Origin: Erwinia psidii
Lineage (GTDB): Bacteria > Pseudomonadota > Gammaproteobacteria > Enterobacterales > Enterobacteriaceae
Assembly (NCBI RefSeq): GCF_003846135.1
Contig: NZ_RHHM01000015.1
Location: 43,284-107,283 of the forward strand
Direction of reading: 5' to 3'
Length of the DNA stretch: 64,000 nt
In this document: positions 21,027 through 31,247 of the stretch, in pieces
How the letters are laid out: each line of letters opens with the position of its first letter
How positions within the stretch are numbered: position 1 is the first letter of the stretch
Program-made: the position numbers and the translations under genes
The notes under the pieces: model-generated
What the model saw: only the letters and a program-made list of their open reading frames with translations
What the model was told of the DNA's origin: nothing
The model's database searches: none

Positions 21027-22178
21027 ATGGCCAAACACCTGTTTACTTCAGAGTCCGTCTCAGAAGGACATCCCGATAAAATCGCGGACCAGATTTCCGA
21101 TGCCGTGCTTGATGCTATTCTTGAGCAGGATCCAAAAGCGCGCGTTGCCTGCGAAACCTATGTTAAAACCGGCATGGTACTGGTGGGTGGTGAAATCACC
21201 ACCAGCGCATGGGTCGATATCGAAGAGATCACCCGCAACACCGTGCGTGAAATCGGTTATGTCCATTCCGATATGGGTTTTGATGCCAACTCCTGTGCGG
21301 TACTGAATGCCATCGGTAAGCAGTCTCCCGATATTAATCAGGGCGTTGACCGCGCCGACCCGCTGGAGCAGGGTGCAGGCGATCAGGGCCTGATGTTCGG
21401 CTATGCCACCAATGAAACTGACGTGCTGATGCCAGCGCCAGTGACCTACGCGCACCGCCTGGTGCAGCGCCAGTCCGAAGTCCGCAAAAACGGAACGCTG
21501 CCCTGGCTGCGTCCCGATGCAAAAAGCCAAATCACCTTCCAGTACGATGAAGGCAAAATCGTTGGTATTGATGCCGTGGTGCTTTCCACTCAACATGCGG
21601 AAAATATCTCGCAGAAAGATCTGCAGGAAGCAGTTATGGAAGAGATCATCAAACCGGTTCTGCCAACAGAATGGATCAATGACAGCACCAAATATCACAT
21701 TAATCCAACCGGTCGTTTCGTTATCGGTGGCCCGATGGGTGACTGTGGTCTGACCGGCCGTAAAATCATCGTGGACACATACGGCGGTATGGCCCGTCAC
21801 GGTGGCGGTGCGTTTTCCGGTAAGGATCCATCAAAAGTTGACCGCTCAGCAGCTTATGCGGCGCGCTACGTAGCGAAAAACATCGTGGCTGCCGGTCTGG
21901 CGGATCGCTGTGAAATTCAGGTTTCATACGCCATCGGTGTGGCTGAACCCACGTCAATCATGGTGGAAACCTTCGGTACTGAAAAAGTGCCAACCGAGCA
22001 GCTGACGCTGTTGGTACGTGAATTCTTTGACCTGCGTCCTTATGGCCTGATTCAGATGCTGGATCTGCTGCATCCAATCTATCGTGAGACAGCGGCCTAC
22101 GGTCACTTTGGTCGTGAACACTTCCCATGGGAAAAAACCGACAAAGCGGCACAGTTACGTGAGGCTGCCGGTCTGTAA
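21027..22178 (+). CDS. metK: S-adenosylmethionine synthetase
   Basis: MetK makes S-adenosylmethionine from methionine and ATP. The 383-residue product (384 in E. coli) starts [18 protein letters not shown] and carries the signatures [12 protein letters not shown] and [14 protein letters not shown]. The upstream MetJ array fits control by methionine. Its product also feeds spermidine synthesis and the methyltransferases RsmE and TrmB encoded nearby. A strong terminator follows. Confidence 0.98.
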   Translation: MAKHLFTSESVSEGHPDKIADQISDAVLDAILEQDPKARVACETYVKTGMVLVGGEITTSAWVDIEEITRNTVREIGYVHSDMGFDANSCAVLNAIGKQSPDINQGVDRADPLEQGAGDQGLMFGYATNETDVLMPAPVTYAHRLVQRQSEVRKNGTLPWLRPDAKSQITFQYDEGKIVGIDAVVLSTQHAENISQKDLQEAVMEEIIKPVLPTEWINDSTKYHINPTGRFVIGGPMGDCGLTGRKIIVDTYGGMARHGGGAFSGKDPSKVDRSAAYAARYVAKNIVAAGLADRCEIQVSYAIGVAEPTSIMVETFGTEKVPTEQLTLLVREFFDLRPYGLIQMLDLLHPIYRETAAYGHFGREHFPWEKTDKAAQLREAAGL

Positions 22179-22199
22179 TAAGTCACGATTTACCGTGTT

Positions 22200-22222
22200 A
22201 AGGGCACCAGGGGTGCCCTTTT
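22200..22222 (+). terminator. Rho-independent terminator after metK
   Basis: AAGGGCACC, loop AGG, GGTGCCCTT then a T run, 22 bases past the metK stop. Confidence 0.92.
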
Positions 22223-22489
22223 TGCTGCCCACAGATTGCACATTATTGTTACTTCTCCCTTCTTTTGCCGTCATACAGTCGCAAAAATGTTAGCGATTAC
22301 AGTAAGAAAAAGTTTATTTCTCCGATAATTAAGAATTTTTAGCCTTAACAGCTATCATCAAAATGCGCTATTTTCAGCGCTGTCTGATAGAGGATGGTCA
22401 GATAAGCAGGAGAAACTGTTTACTGCTATGACAAGCTGGTTATAAAGCGTAAGCGCGTATGAGAATTCCCTTTTTGTAAAAGATTTCGT

Positions 22490-22505
22490 GTGTAAACGGT
22501 TACAT
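22490..22505 (+). promoter_or_regulatory. GalR/GalS-type operator upstream of galP
   Basis: GTGTAAACGGTTACAT is a near-palindrome of the GalR/GalS operator type and lies 87 bases before the galP start. In E. coli galP is controlled by GalR and GalS through such a site. Assignment rests on sequence likeness and position. Confidence 0.7.
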
Positions 22506-22591
22506 TCTTGTAATCCGAAACACAGTCTTACCTGCCAGGGTTTTCTAACATTCATAACAACAATAAGCAGTACCACTGATATGGAGGCTTT

Positions 22592-23989
22592 ATGCCTGTT
22601 AATAAGAAATCAAGCAGAACGTCGAATAAGGCAATGACCTTATTCGTCTGCTTCCTTGCGGCACTGGCCGGTCTGTTATTTGGACTCGATATCGGGGTGA
22701 TTGCGGGGGCGTTGCCCTTTATCGCGAAAGACTTCAACGTGACTGCACATCAGCAGGAATGGATCGTCAGTTCAATGATGTTTGGTGCCGCAGTCGGGGC
22801 GATTGGTAGTGGCTGGTTGTCATCGCGTCTTGGGCGTAAAAAGAGCCTGATGATCGGCGCGATCCTGTTTGTCATCGGTTCCCTGTGGTCGGCGCTTGCC
22901 ACCAACCCAGAAATGCTGATTATGGCCCGTGTCCTGCTTGGTCTGGCCGTGGGTGTCGCGTCATACACAGCACCGCTTTACCTCTCAGAAATCGCCCCGG
23001 AGAAAATCCGCGGCAGTATGATTTCGCTTTACCAGCTGATGATCACTATCGGTATTCTGGGTGCTTATCTTTCTGATACCGCCTTCAGTTTTACGGGCGA
23101 ATGGCGCTGGATGCTGGGCATCATCACTATCCCTGCCGCCCTTCTTCTGGTGGGGGTGTTTTTTCTGCCTAACAGCCCTCGCTGGCTGGCAGCGAAAGGC
23201 GATTTCCGCAGCGCACAGCGCGTACTTGATCGTCTGCGTGACACCAGCGAACAGGCAAAACGTGAGCTGGATGAAATCCGCGAAAGTCTTAAAATCAAAC
23301 AGTCCGGCTGGAGCCTGTTTAAAGACAACAGCAATTTCCGTCGTGCAGTGTACCTCGGCATTCTTTTACAGGTAATGCAGCAGTTCACCGGTATGAATGT
23401 TATTATGTATTACGCACCGAAAATTTTCGAAATCGCTGGCTTTACCAATACCACTGAGCAGATGTGGGGTACCGTCATTGTTGGTCTGATCAACGTGCTG
23501 GCAACCTTTATCGCTATCGGTCTGGTCGATCGCTGGGGCCGTAAGCCAACGCTTATCCTGGGCTTTATGGTGATGGCGCTGGGCATGGGTATTCTTGGCA
23601 CCATGCTGCACGTGGGCATCCATTCGACTGGCTCGCAATATTTTGCCGTCGCTATGCTGCTGATGTTTATTGTCGGTTTTGCGATGAGTGCAGGTCCGCT
23701 AATCTGGGTACTCTGTTCTGAAATCCAGCCGCTGAAAGGCCGTGATTTTGGCATCACCGTTTCCACCGCGACTAACTGGATTGCCAACATGATCGTTGGC
23801 GCAACCTTCCTGACCATGCTGAACTCACTGGGCAATGCGAATACCTTCTGGGTATATGCAGCGCTGAACGTGTTCTTTATCGTCCTGACAATTTGTCTGA
23901 TCCCGGAAACTAAAAACGTCTCTCTGGAACATATCGAACGCAACCTGTTAAGTGGCAAAAAGCTGCGCGATATCGGTCAGCGGGACTGA
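22592..23989 (+). CDS. galP: Galactose:proton symporter GalP
   Basis: An MFS sugar porter of 465 residues (464 in E. coli) with twelve membrane segments. Family signatures are seen: [24 protein letters not shown], the [15 protein letters not shown] tail, and the sugar-site helix [19 protein letters not shown]. It imports galactose and also glucose with a proton. A GGAGG ribosome site lies just before the ATG. A GC-rich hairpin with T run follows the stop. Confidence 0.96.
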   Translation: MPVNKKSSRTSNKAMTLFVCFLAALAGLLFGLDIGVIAGALPFIAKDFNVTAHQQEWIVSSMMFGAAVGAIGSGWLSSRLGRKKSLMIGAILFVIGSLWSALATNPEMLIMARVLLGLAVGVASYTAPLYLSEIAPEKIRGSMISLYQLMITIGILGAYLSDTAFSFTGEWRWMLGIITIPAALLLVGVFFLPNSPRWLAAKGDFRSAQRVLDRLRDTSEQAKRELDEIRESLKIKQSGWSLFKDNSNFRRAVYLGILLQVMQQFTGMNVIMYYAPKIFEIAGFTNTTEQMWGTVIVGLINVLATFIAIGLVDRWGRKPTLILGFMVMALGMGILGTMLHVGIHSTGSQYFAVAMLLMFIVGFAMSAGPLIWVLCSEIQPLKGRDFGITVSTATNWIANMIVGATFLTMLNSLGNANTFWVYAALNVFFIVLTICLIPETKNVSLEHIERNLLSGKKLRDIGQRD

Positions 23990-23994
23990 GCCTG

Positions 23995-24020
23995 GCCGGC
24001 CGGGAAATCCGGCCGGTTTC
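23995..24020 (+). terminator. Terminator after galP
   Basis: A GGCCGG and CCGGCC hairpin with AAAT in the loop, followed by TTTC, starting 6 bases past the galP stop. The same stretch is close upstream of sprT. Confidence 0.7.
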
Positions 24021-24057
24021 ATTGTATTCCTGCCCCTGTCATCGTATTCTCACTTTT

Positions 24058-24585
24058 ATGAAACCCCTTCGACTTCCGATAGCCCTGCAACAGGCGGTGA
24101 TGCGTTCACTGCGTGAAAAACTGCAGCTGGCAAACCAGCGTCTTGCAAGCAATTACCCCGAACCCAAACTGGCCTATCAACAGCGTGGCACCAGCGCAGG
24201 TACAGCCTGGCTGCAACAGTGGGAAATTCGCCTTAACCCGGTTCTGCTGCTGGAAAACCAACAGGCATTTATTGATGAAGTCGTGCCCCATGAACTGGCA
24301 CATCTGCTGGTCTGGAAACAGTTTGGCCGTGTTGCACCCCATGGCAAAGAGTGGAAATGGATGATGGAGAGCGTACTGAATGTTGCCGCACGGCGCACTC
24401 ACCATTTCGAAATTGAATCGGTACGCAGCCGCGCTTTTCCTTATTACTGTGGCTGCCAGCAACACCAGCTCAGTGTCCGACGGCACAACCGCGTGCAGCG
24501 TGGCGAAAGCGAGTACCGCTGCCTGCACTGTGGTGAACGCCTGCTTGCGGGAGATTTTCCTCATGCCGTCCGATCGTTGCCTTAA
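24058..24585 (+). CDS. sprT: SprT-family zinc metalloprotease-like protein
   Basis: A 175-residue SprT protein (165 in E. coli). The start [15 protein letters not shown] matches the family; an upstream in-frame ATG at 24022 does not. The zinc motif HELAH is in [13 protein letters not shown], and a C-terminal zinc ribbon has CGC and CLHCGE cysteines. The last ten residues extend past the E. coli end. SprT-like proteins are related to Spartan DNA-protein crosslink proteases; the bacterial role is not settled. Lies between galP and endA as in E. coli. Confidence 0.93.
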   Translation: MKPLRLPIALQQAVMRSLREKLQLANQRLASNYPEPKLAYQQRGTSAGTAWLQQWEIRLNPVLLLENQQAFIDEVVPHELAHLLVWKQFGRVAPHGKEWKWMMESVLNVAARRTHHFEIESVRSRAFPYYCGCQQHQLSVRRHNRVQRGESEYRCLHCGERLLAGDFPHAVRSLP

Positions 24586-24685
24586 TCAAAACATCATTCC
24601 ATTCTCTGATTTATCGCTGCTGATTTCCCGTCTCAGTCAACATCTGTTAATCTCGCTCCTTGCCTGGATGACAGATAAATGAATT

Positions 24686-25399
24686 ATGTTTCGTAAAATT
24701 AACAGCCTGTTTGCTCTCTCTCTGCTGTTCCCCGCGACGTTCTCTCATGCCCTTACCTCTGGCGACTATCACCAGAACAGCTTTGCGCAGGCTAAAGCTT
24801 ACGCGGCTGAGATTAACGCCGATGCGCCAGGTTCATTCTACTGCGGCTGTAAAATTAGCTGGCATGGTAAAAAAGGCGTACCGGACCTGGCCTCCTGCGG
24901 CTATCAGATACGTAAAAATACGACCCGTGCACACCGGATTGAGTGGGAGCATGTGGTTCCGGCATGGACATTCGGCCACCAGCGCCAATGCTGGCAACAG
25001 GGCGGCAGAAAAGCCTGTGCTAAAGACGCAGGCTATCGCCAAATTGAATCCGATTTACATAACCTCCAGCCTGCTATTGGTGAGGTAAACGGTGACCGGG
25101 GTAACTTTATGTACAACCAGTGGAACGGCGGCGAACACCAGTACGGTCAGTGTGAAATGAAAATCGACTTCAAAACCAAACAGGCCGAGCCGCCCGCGCG
25201 CGCGCGCGGGCCTATAGCCCGTACCTGGTTCTATATGCGTGACCGCTATCAAATCACGATGTCACGGCAGCAGACCCAGTTGATGACCGCGTGGGACAGG
25301 CAGTATCCGGTTACGCCGTGGGAGTGCGAACGTGACAGGCGCATTGCCGGGATTCAGGGCAACCACAACCCCTATGTACAGCAAGCTTGCCAGCGGTAA
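24686..25399 (+). CDS. endA: Periplasmic DNA-specific endonuclease I
   Basis: EndA cuts double-stranded DNA in the periplasm. The 237-residue product (235 in E. coli) begins with a signal peptide ([15 protein letters not shown] then LTSGDYHQ). The nuclease core shows [11 protein letters not shown] (catalytic histidine), four cysteines in FYCGCK and [10 protein letters not shown] for disulfides, and [14 protein letters not shown]. Codons 170-175 contain an 18-base alternating CG palindrome (25193-25210) encoding PPARARGP. Following rsmE starts 75 bases after the stop. Confidence 0.96.
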   Translation: MFRKINSLFALSLLFPATFSHALTSGDYHQNSFAQAKAYAAEINADAPGSFYCGCKISWHGKKGVPDLASCGYQIRKNTTRAHRIEWEHVVPAWTFGHQRQCWQQGGRKACAKDAGYRQIESDLHNLQPAIGEVNGDRGNFMYNQWNGGEHQYGQCEMKIDFKTKQAEPPARARGPIARTWFYMRDRYQITMSRQQTQLMTAWDRQYPVTPWECERDRRIAGIQGNHNPYVQQACQR

Positions 25400-25473
25400 A
25401 ATCACTGACCTAAACTATACACCATCTTTTGGCTGCGCCTTTTCGGGTGGCCGTTACTTTTATCAGGACCTTC

Positions 25474-26205
25474 ATGCGCATACCCCGCATATTTCATCCC
25501 GACCCGCTGACCGTTGGCAGTGATATTGCACTGACGGAAGAGGCAGCCAATCATGTTGGCCGTGTGCTCAGAATGAACACCGGACAGGCGCTGGAATTGT
25601 TCGATGGCAGTAATCTGACTTTTGCCGCAGAGATTGTTCAGGCGGATAAAAAAAGTGTACACGTTGCCATAATGGGAAGTCGCAGCGACAGCCGTGAATC
25701 CCCACTTCATCTGCATTTAGGCCAGGTAATGTCGCGCGGTGAGAAGATGGAGTTTACCGTTCAGAAAGCGGTCGAGCTGGGTGTAAACACCATTACCCCC
25801 TTGTTTTCTGAGCGTTGTGGCGTAAAGCTGGATGCTGACAGACTGGCCAAAAAAATCCAGCAGTGGCAGAAAATCGTTATTGCCGCCTGCGAGCAATGTG
25901 GCAGAAACAGCATACCTCAGGTGCGGGACGCAATGATGCTGGAAGCCTGGTGCGCTGAAGAAGAACACGGTCTGAAGCTGAATTTGCACCCCAGGGCCAG
26001 CCAGAGCATTAATACACTCCCACAATCGGTAACGCGCGTGCGATTATTGATCGGTCCTGAAGGTGGTCTGACCGCCGATGAAATCAGCATGACATCCCGT
26101 TATGCTTTTACCGATATTTTACTTGGCCCTCGCGTGTTACGAACCGAAACAACCGCCCTGACAGCCATCACCGCGTTGCAGGTCCGTTTTGGCGATTTAG
26201 GTTAG
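25474..26205 (+). CDS. rsmE: 16S rRNA m3U1498 methyltransferase
   Basis: RsmE methylates N3 of U1498 in 16S rRNA with S-adenosylmethionine. The 243-residue product has the E. coli length when read from [14 protein letters not shown]; in-frame codons further upstream are not family-like. It is a SPOUT-class enzyme: an N-terminal PUA-like part ([14 protein letters not shown]) and the C-terminal knot with [13 protein letters not shown] and [15 protein letters not shown]. Order endA, rsmE, gshB matches E. coli. Confidence 0.97.
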   Translation: MRIPRIFHPDPLTVGSDIALTEEAANHVGRVLRMNTGQALELFDGSNLTFAAEIVQADKKSVHVAIMGSRSDSRESPLHLHLGQVMSRGEKMEFTVQKAVELGVNTITPLFSERCGVKLDADRLAKKIQQWQKIVIAACEQCGRNSIPQVRDAMMLEAWCAEEEHGLKLNLHPRASQSINTLPQSVTRVRLLIGPEGGLTADEISMTSRYAFTDILLGPRVLRTETTALTAITALQVRFGDLG

Positions 26206-26308
26206 ACCCATTGAGTCTGCACATAGCCGTTGCAGGCAGTTCGAACACAGCCGCCCGACACCACAGCGATGCTGAGGGGCGTTAAAGACAGCTGACTGGA
26301 GAAACAGA

Positions 26309-27253
26309 ATGATAAAGCTTGGCATTGTGATGGACCCCATTCACTCCATCAATATTAAAAAAGACACCAGCTTCGCCATGCTGCTGGAAGCACAGCGGCG
26401 TGGTTACGAAATTCATTACATGGAGATGCAGGACCTGTATTTGCGCGCTGGTGAAGCCCGTGCGCATACCCGTCAACTCAGCGTTGAGCAAAACTATGAA
26501 AACTGGTTTGAATTTGGCAGCGAGCAGGATATCGCGCTGGCAGATCTCAACGTGGTGCTGATGCGCAAGGATCCGCCGTTTGATACTGAATTTATCTACG
26601 CCACCTATATCCTTGAACGCGCCGAGGAAAAAGGAACGCTGATCGTCAATAAACCCCAGAGTCTGCGTGATTGTAATGAGAAGCTGTTTACCGCCTGGTT
26701 TGCTGACCTGACGCCAGATACGCTGGTGACCCGCAGCGCCGCGCTGATCCGTACATTCTGGCAGCAGCATGGCGATATTATTCTTAAGCCGCTCGATGGC
26801 ATGGGTGGTGCTTCCATTTTTCGTGTTGGAAAGGACGATCCCAACCTGTCGGTGATTATGGAAACCCTGACCGGACACGGCAATTTCTTCTGCATGGCGC
26901 AAAACTATCTGCCGGCGATCAAAGACGGCGACAAGCGCGTACTGGTAGTGGATGGTGAACCTGTACCTTACTGTCTGGCACGCATTCCAAAGTCGGGTGA
27001 AACCAGGGGTAATCTGGCTGCGGGAGGAAGAGGAGAAGCCCGTCCTCTGAGCGAAAGCGACTGGGAAATTGCCCGCCGTGTTGGCCCCACACTGAAAGCG
27101 AAAGGGCTGATTTTTGTTGGTCTGGACATTATTGGCGATAAGCTGACCGAAATTAATGTGACCAGCCCAACCTGCGTTCGTGAGATTGAAGCCGCCTTTC
27201 CGGTTTCAGTAACCGGTATGCTGATGGATGCAATTGAAAAACGCCTCGCATGA
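26309..27253 (+). CDS. gshB: Glutathione synthetase
   Basis: GshB joins gamma-glutamylcysteine and glycine with ATP in the last step of glutathione synthesis. The 314-residue ATP-grasp protein (316 in E. coli) shows LGIVMDPIHSINIKKDTS at the start, the ATP-binding ILKPLDGMGGASIF, the flexible loop AAGGRGEARPLSE and the metal site TEINVTSPTC. A GGAG ribosome site precedes the ATG. Confidence 0.97.
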   Translation: MIKLGIVMDPIHSINIKKDTSFAMLLEAQRRGYEIHYMEMQDLYLRAGEARAHTRQLSVEQNYENWFEFGSEQDIALADLNVVLMRKDPPFDTEFIYATYILERAEEKGTLIVNKPQSLRDCNEKLFTAWFADLTPDTLVTRSAALIRTFWQQHGDIILKPLDGMGGASIFRVGKDDPNLSVIMETLTGHGNFFCMAQNYLPAIKDGDKRVLVVDGEPVPYCLARIPKSGETRGNLAAGGRGEARPLSESDWEIARRVGPTLKAKGLIFVGLDIIGDKLTEINVTSPTCVREIEAAFPVSVTGMLMDAIEKRLA

Positions 27254-27346
27254 GGTGCGGAATGGGGCCAGCTGGCCCCTTCTTAACCCCGTGAATCAAA
27301 CTTACCGTATGAAGTTGAACGGTTAACCTGGACACAGAATCCTGAT

Positions 27347-27910
27347 ATGAATTTACAGCATCACTTTTTGATTGCCATGCCAACATTGCAGGACCCGTTG
27401 TTTAAACGCTCGGTAGTTTATATCTGCGAGCATAATGCTGATGGTGCCATGGGGCTTATCGTCAATAAGCCAATGGAAAATCTTACGGTGGATGGCATTC
27501 TGAAGAAGTTAAAGATCATGCCTACGCCACGCGATCCAGAAAACAAACTGGACAAACCGGTCTTCGCCGGAGGCCCACTGGCAGAAGATCGCGGTTTTAT
27601 TCTGCACTCGGCACAGAGCATCTTTGCTTCCAGCATCCGGGTTTCAGATAACACGGTGATCACCACCTCGCGCGATGTGCTGGAGACGCTGGGTACACCG
27701 GAGCAACCCAGCAGTGTGCTGGTGGCACTGGGCTACTGTGCGTGGGAGAAAAATCAGTTGGAAAACGAGCTACTGGATAATGCCTGGCTCACCACATCTG
27801 CCAACAGCAATATTCTGTTCAAAACTCCTATCGCCGAACGATGGCGCGAAGCGGCAAAAAGCATTGGTGTGGATATTCACAATATCACCAGTGACGCAGG
27901 ACACGCATGA
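27347..27910 (+). CDS. yqgE: UPF0301 protein YqgE
   Basis: A 187-residue conserved protein of unknown function in the YqgE/AlgH family. Recognised by [36 protein letters not shown] and [15 protein letters not shown]. Its stop overlaps the ruvX start (ATGA), a coupling kept across the Enterobacterales, and gshB is just upstream. Confidence 0.95.
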   Translation: MNLQHHFLIAMPTLQDPLFKRSVVYICEHNADGAMGLIVNKPMENLTVDGILKKLKIMPTPRDPENKLDKPVFAGGPLAEDRGFILHSAQSIFASSIRVSDNTVITTSRDVLETLGTPEQPSSVLVALGYCAWEKNQLENELLDNAWLTTSANSNILFKTPIAERWREAAKSIGVDIHNITSDAGHA

Positions 27911-28332
27911 TGAGCCATATGACCATTCTGGCCTTTGACTTTGGAACCAAAAGCATCGGCGTGGCGATAGGCCAGCAGTTGACGGGCACCGCTCGTCCAC
28001 TGACGGCTATCAAGGCACAGGACGGTATACCGGACTGGAACAAAATCGACGCGCTGCTAAAAGAGTGGCAACCGGATCGTGTGGTGGTTGGCCTGCCGCT
28101 CAATATGGATGGAACCGAGCAGCCACTAACCGCAAGGGCTCGTAAGTTTGCTAACCGCCTGCACGGACGCTTTGGTGTGCAGGTTGATCTGCACGATGAG
28201 CGTCTGAGCACGGTGGAAGCCCGCGCCGACCTGTTCTCTCGCGGAGGCTTTCGTGCGCTTAACAAAGGTAGCGTTGATTCTCTTTCTGCGGTGATCATCC
28301 TTGAAAGCTGGTTCGAAAACGCCTGGCAGTAG
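27907..28332 (+). CDS. ruvX: Putative Holliday junction resolvase / pre-16S rRNA nuclease YqgF (RuvX)
   Basis: A 141-residue RNase H-fold protein. The N-terminal [18 protein letters not shown] holds the first catalytic Asp, [13 protein letters not shown] the second acidic region, and the C-terminal [16 protein letters not shown] the last Asp. In E. coli YqgF takes part in maturation of the 16S rRNA 5' end. Starts at the ATG overlapping the yqgE stop; ATG codons three bases and twelve bases later are alternatives. Confidence 0.95.
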   Translation: MMSHMTILAFDFGTKSIGVAIGQQLTGTARPLTAIKAQDGIPDWNKIDALLKEWQPDRVVVGLPLNMDGTEQPLTARARKFANRLHGRFGVQVDLHDERLSTVEARADLFSRGGFRALNKGSVDSLSAVIILESWFENAWQ

Positions 28333-28343
28333 AGGCTGCCATT

Positions 28344-29339
28344 TTATTTCACCAGTCCTGCCAGCCGTCTTCCCGCAATGCTTTGCCCGAACGATTGCAT
28401 CCCGGACTGTATCCCCGTTTCCAGCACACCCGGCAACTGATGCGTTTTTCCTTCACGGATCATACTGGCAACGGCTGCCGTGTTCACCAGCACCTCAAAC
28501 AGCGCCACCCTGCCCGTCCCTGTCCCAGCGACCAGCTTCTGGGCGATAACCACTTTCAGGCTACCCGCCAGCTGCGTGCGGATCAGGTTTTTTTCCGCTC
28601 CCGGAAACACGTCAACCAACCTGTCCACCGCCTGAACTGCCCCCCGCGTATGCAGGGTCGCTAATACCAGGTGACCCGTTTCTGCGGCGGTAAGCGCCTG
28701 CTGAATCGTATCGCTGTCCCGCAATTCGCCCAGTAGTATTACGTCGGGATCCTCGCGCAACGCTGCCCGCAATCCTGCGCTGAAAGAACAGCAGTGCACA
28801 CCTATTTCGCGCTGCTGAATCAGCGAGCGTTCACTGTTGTGGATAAATTCAATGGGATCTTCGAGGGTCAGGATATGCCGTGCCTGCTGCTGATTAATCG
28901 CCCCCACCAGCGCTGCCAGGGTAGTGGATTTGCCACTGCCTGTTGCGCCCGCTACCAGCACCAGACCATCGTTCAGTTGCAGTACCTGGTCGGTTATCGC
29001 CGGCAAATCCAACTGCGCCAGCCGTGGGCAATGACTGCTGATAACACGTAGCGCCAGAGAAAGTCCCTGACGCTGGCGAAACAGGTTTGCCCGCAGGCGT
29101 ATCCCACCGGGAAATGTCAGCGCAAAATCAATCTGTCCGGCCCGCGTGAAGTGCTCCTGCTGTATCCTGTCGAGCCAGGCCTGAGCAACATTTTCCAGCA
29201 TCTGATTACTGACCGGCAGTAGGTCAGCCATTTTCTGTAGCTGTCCATCACGCCGCCAGAATGGCGGATACCCACTGCAAAGGTGCAGATCCCCTGCGTT
29301 ATGCTTTACACTAAGGGCCACCATGTCCTCAATATCCAT
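28344..29339 (-). CDS. yggR: PilT-like type IV pilus retraction ATPase YggR
   Basis: A 331-residue secretion ATPase of the PilT/GspE superfamily. It has an N-terminal PAS-like part, Walker A VLVAGATGSGKSTTLAAL, the Asp box LTLEDPIEFIH, Walker B region DPDVILLGELRD and the His box TAAETGHLVLATLHT. In E. coli the gene is yggR and has no proven role. No other pilus genes are near. It is divergent from yggS, with 14 bases between starts, so the two promoters must overlap the other gene's 5' region. Confidence 0.94.
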   Translation of the reverse strand: MDIEDMVALSVKHNAGDLHLCSGYPPFWRRDGQLQKMADLLPVSNQMLENVAQAWLDRIQQEHFTRAGQIDFALTFPGGIRLRANLFRQRQGLSLALRVISSHCPRLAQLDLPAITDQVLQLNDGLVLVAGATGSGKSTTLAALVGAINQQQARHILTLEDPIEFIHNSERSLIQQREIGVHCCSFSAGLRAALREDPDVILLGELRDSDTIQQALTAAETGHLVLATLHTRGAVQAVDRLVDVFPGAEKNLIRTQLAGSLKVVIAQKLVAGTGTGRVALFEVLVNTAAVASMIREGKTHQLPGVLETGIQSGMQSFGQSIAGRRLAGLVK

Positions 29340-29353
29340 AATTTTCCCTGACC

Positions 29354-30061
29354 ATGACCTCGATTGAGCACAACTTACAACAAGTCCGCGAACGGATCAT
29401 CGCGGCAGCGGCGCGCTGCGGCCGCGATCCGCAAGAAATTACACTGCTTGCAGTAAGCAAAACAAAACCTGCGGAAGCGGTCGCAGAAGCTGCACTTGCC
29501 GGGCAGCAATATTTTGGTGAAAACTACGTGCAGGAGGGCGTTGATAAAATTGCCCGGCTCAAAGATCATGCGCTGGTCTGGCACTTTATTGGCCCACTGC
29601 AATCCAATAAAAGTCGTCTGGTTGCCGGGCATTTTGACTGGTGCCATACCGTTGACCGGCTAAAAATTGCCACCCGGCTCAACGAACAGCGGCCAGCGTC
29701 TGCCGCGCCACTTAATGTACTGATTCAGGTAAACATTAGTGACGAACAGAGTAAATCTGGCATTATGCTGGAGGCGTTACCTGAGCTGGCGAACGCCATA
29801 GCTCAGCTGCCTCATTTAACCTTGCGTGGACTGATGGCCATCCCCGCACCGGAGGCGGATTATCAGCGACAGCTGGCGGTGTGTCAGCAAATGGCCAGCG
29901 CTTTTAATGAACTGAAACAAAGGTATTCGTCCGTTGATACTCTTTCTCTGGGAATGAGCGACGATATGGAAGCCGCGATTGCGGCAGGCAGTACAATGGT
30001 GCGTATTGGCACCGCCATTTTTGGTGCGCGTGATTACGGCACATTTCACAACAATCATTGA
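29354..30061 (+). CDS. yggS: PLP homeostasis protein YggS
   Basis: A 235-residue PLP-binding single-domain TIM barrel (PLPBP family) that affects vitamin B6 and amino-acid balance. The PLP lysine lies in LAVSKTKPAEAV; other signatures are FGENYVQEG, WHFIGPLQSNK, GMSDDMEAAI and GSTMVRIGTAIFG. First gene of the likely yggS-yggT-rdgB-hemW operon. yggT starts 9 bases after the stop. Confidence 0.96.
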   Translation: MTSIEHNLQQVRERIIAAAARCGRDPQEITLLAVSKTKPAEAVAEAALAGQQYFGENYVQEGVDKIARLKDHALVWHFIGPLQSNKSRLVAGHFDWCHTVDRLKIATRLNEQRPASAAPLNVLIQVNISDEQSKSGIMLEALPELANAIAQLPHLTLRGLMAIPAPEADYQRQLAVCQQMASAFNELKQRYSSVDTLSLGMSDDMEAAIAAGSTMVRIGTAIFGARDYGTFHNNH

Positions 30062-30069
30062 GGGATCCC

Positions 30070-30621
30070 ATGCTGACGTTGACTTTTCTTGTTTCAACGG
30101 TGATCAACCTGTATGTCAAAGTATTGCTGCTGCGCATCTGGATGCAGTGGGCAAGATGTGATTTCTATAATCCGTTTTCGCAGTTTGTGGTCAAAGTGAC
30201 CCAGCCGGTGATTAAACCACTGCGCCGGATTATTCCTTCCATCGGGCCGCTGGATACCGCCTCTTTGCTGCTGGCATATGTGTTGAGCGTAGTGCTGTTT
30301 ACGGTGATGTTTGCGCTTCAGAGTCAGGTGATAATTTTTGATCCGGTATTTCTCTACTTTGGACTGGTATCGCTGGTGAAAGCCGCGGGCGTGCTGGTGT
30401 TCTGGGCAATTATTGTCCGCTCACTGTTAAGCTGGGTAAGCCAGGGACGTAATCCGGTAGACTATGTTTTGCTCCAGCTGACTGAACCGCTGATGGCCCC
30501 TGTTCGCCGTATTATCCCTGCGATGGGTGGTATCGATTTCTCCGCAATGGCGGTGATCCTGATCCTGTATATGCTGAACTATCTGGGAATGGATTTTATT
30601 CCCGGCTGGTCACAGCTTTAA
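30070..30621 (+). CDS. yggT: YggT family membrane protein
   Basis: A 183-residue inner-membrane protein made of two repeated YggT domains, each with membrane helices and a [11 protein letters not shown] or [11 protein letters not shown] motif. The ATG at 30070 follows GAGGGA at proper spacing. Function is unproven; osmotic or envelope roles have been suggested for the family. It lies in the yggS-hemW cluster. Confidence 0.94.
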   Translation: MLTLTFLVSTVINLYVKVLLLRIWMQWARCDFYNPFSQFVVKVTQPVIKPLRRIIPSIGPLDTASLLLAYVLSVVLFTVMFALQSQVIIFDPVFLYFGLVSLVKAAGVLVFWAIIVRSLLSWVSQGRNPVDYVLLQLTEPLMAPVRRIIPAMGGIDFSAMAVILILYMLNYLGMDFIPGWSQL

Positions 30622-30650
30622 TGTGTTGCTGTAAAGATCCCGGACCTGAT

Positions 30651-31247
30651 ATGCAAAAAGTTGTACTCGCCACCGGTAACGCTGGCAAAGTTCGTGAACT
30701 GGCCGATTTACTGACATCCCGTGGCTTCGATATTGTTGCGCAAAGCGCGCTGGGCGTGGAATCAGCCGAGGAAACCGGCCTGACATTTATCGAAAACGCC
30801 ATCCTTAAGGCGCGTCATGCTTCTTCAGCAACTGGCTTACCCGCCATTGCTGACGATTCAGGCCTGGCAGTGGACGCGCTGGGAGGCGCTCCGGGCATTT
30901 TCTCCGCACGCTATGCCGGAGAAAATGCCACAGACCAACAGAATCTTGAAAAACTACTCAATGCGTTGGAAACCGTGCCCGACGGCCAACGTCGGGCGCT
31001 GTTCCACTGCGTACTGGTTTTTCTGCGTCATGCAGAGGATCCGACGCCACTGGTATTTCACGGTAGCTGGCAGGGTGAAATCGCCCGCAGCGCCAGTGGT
31101 GAAGGCGGCTTCGGTTACGATCCGATTTTTTTCGTGCCTGAACTGGGCAAAACTGCCGCCGCACTGAGCAAAGATGAAAAACGTGCGATATCCCATCGTG
31201 GTAAGGCCCTGGCTCTGCTGCTGGATGCGATGAGTCAGCATGCATAA
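30651..31247 (+). CDS. rdgB: dITP/XTP pyrophosphatase
   Basis: RdgB hydrolyses non-canonical purine triphosphates such as dITP and XTP to keep them out of DNA. The 198-residue product (197 in E. coli) is read from [17 protein letters not shown]; in-frame codons upstream are not family-like. Signatures: [35 protein letters not shown] and SHRGKAL. Its end overlaps the hemW start by 8 bases, suggesting translational coupling. Confidence 0.96.
   Translation: MQKVVLATGNAGKVRELADLLTSRGFDIVAQSALGVESAEETGLTFIENAILKARHASSATGLPAIADDSGLAVDALGGAPGIFSARYAGENATDQQNLEKLLNALETVPDGQRRALFHCVLVFLRHAEDPTPLVFHGSWQGEIARSASGEGGFGYDPIFFVPELGKTAAALSKDEKRAISHRGKALALLLDAMSQHA

Noticed and set aside
20923..21306. A 127-codon frame overlapping the metK start
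   Set aside because: It is out of frame with metK and covers the metK leader; no likeness to any protein.
21060..21800. A 246-codon open frame antisense to metK
   Set aside because: metK is certain on the other strand, and the frame has no recognisable domain.
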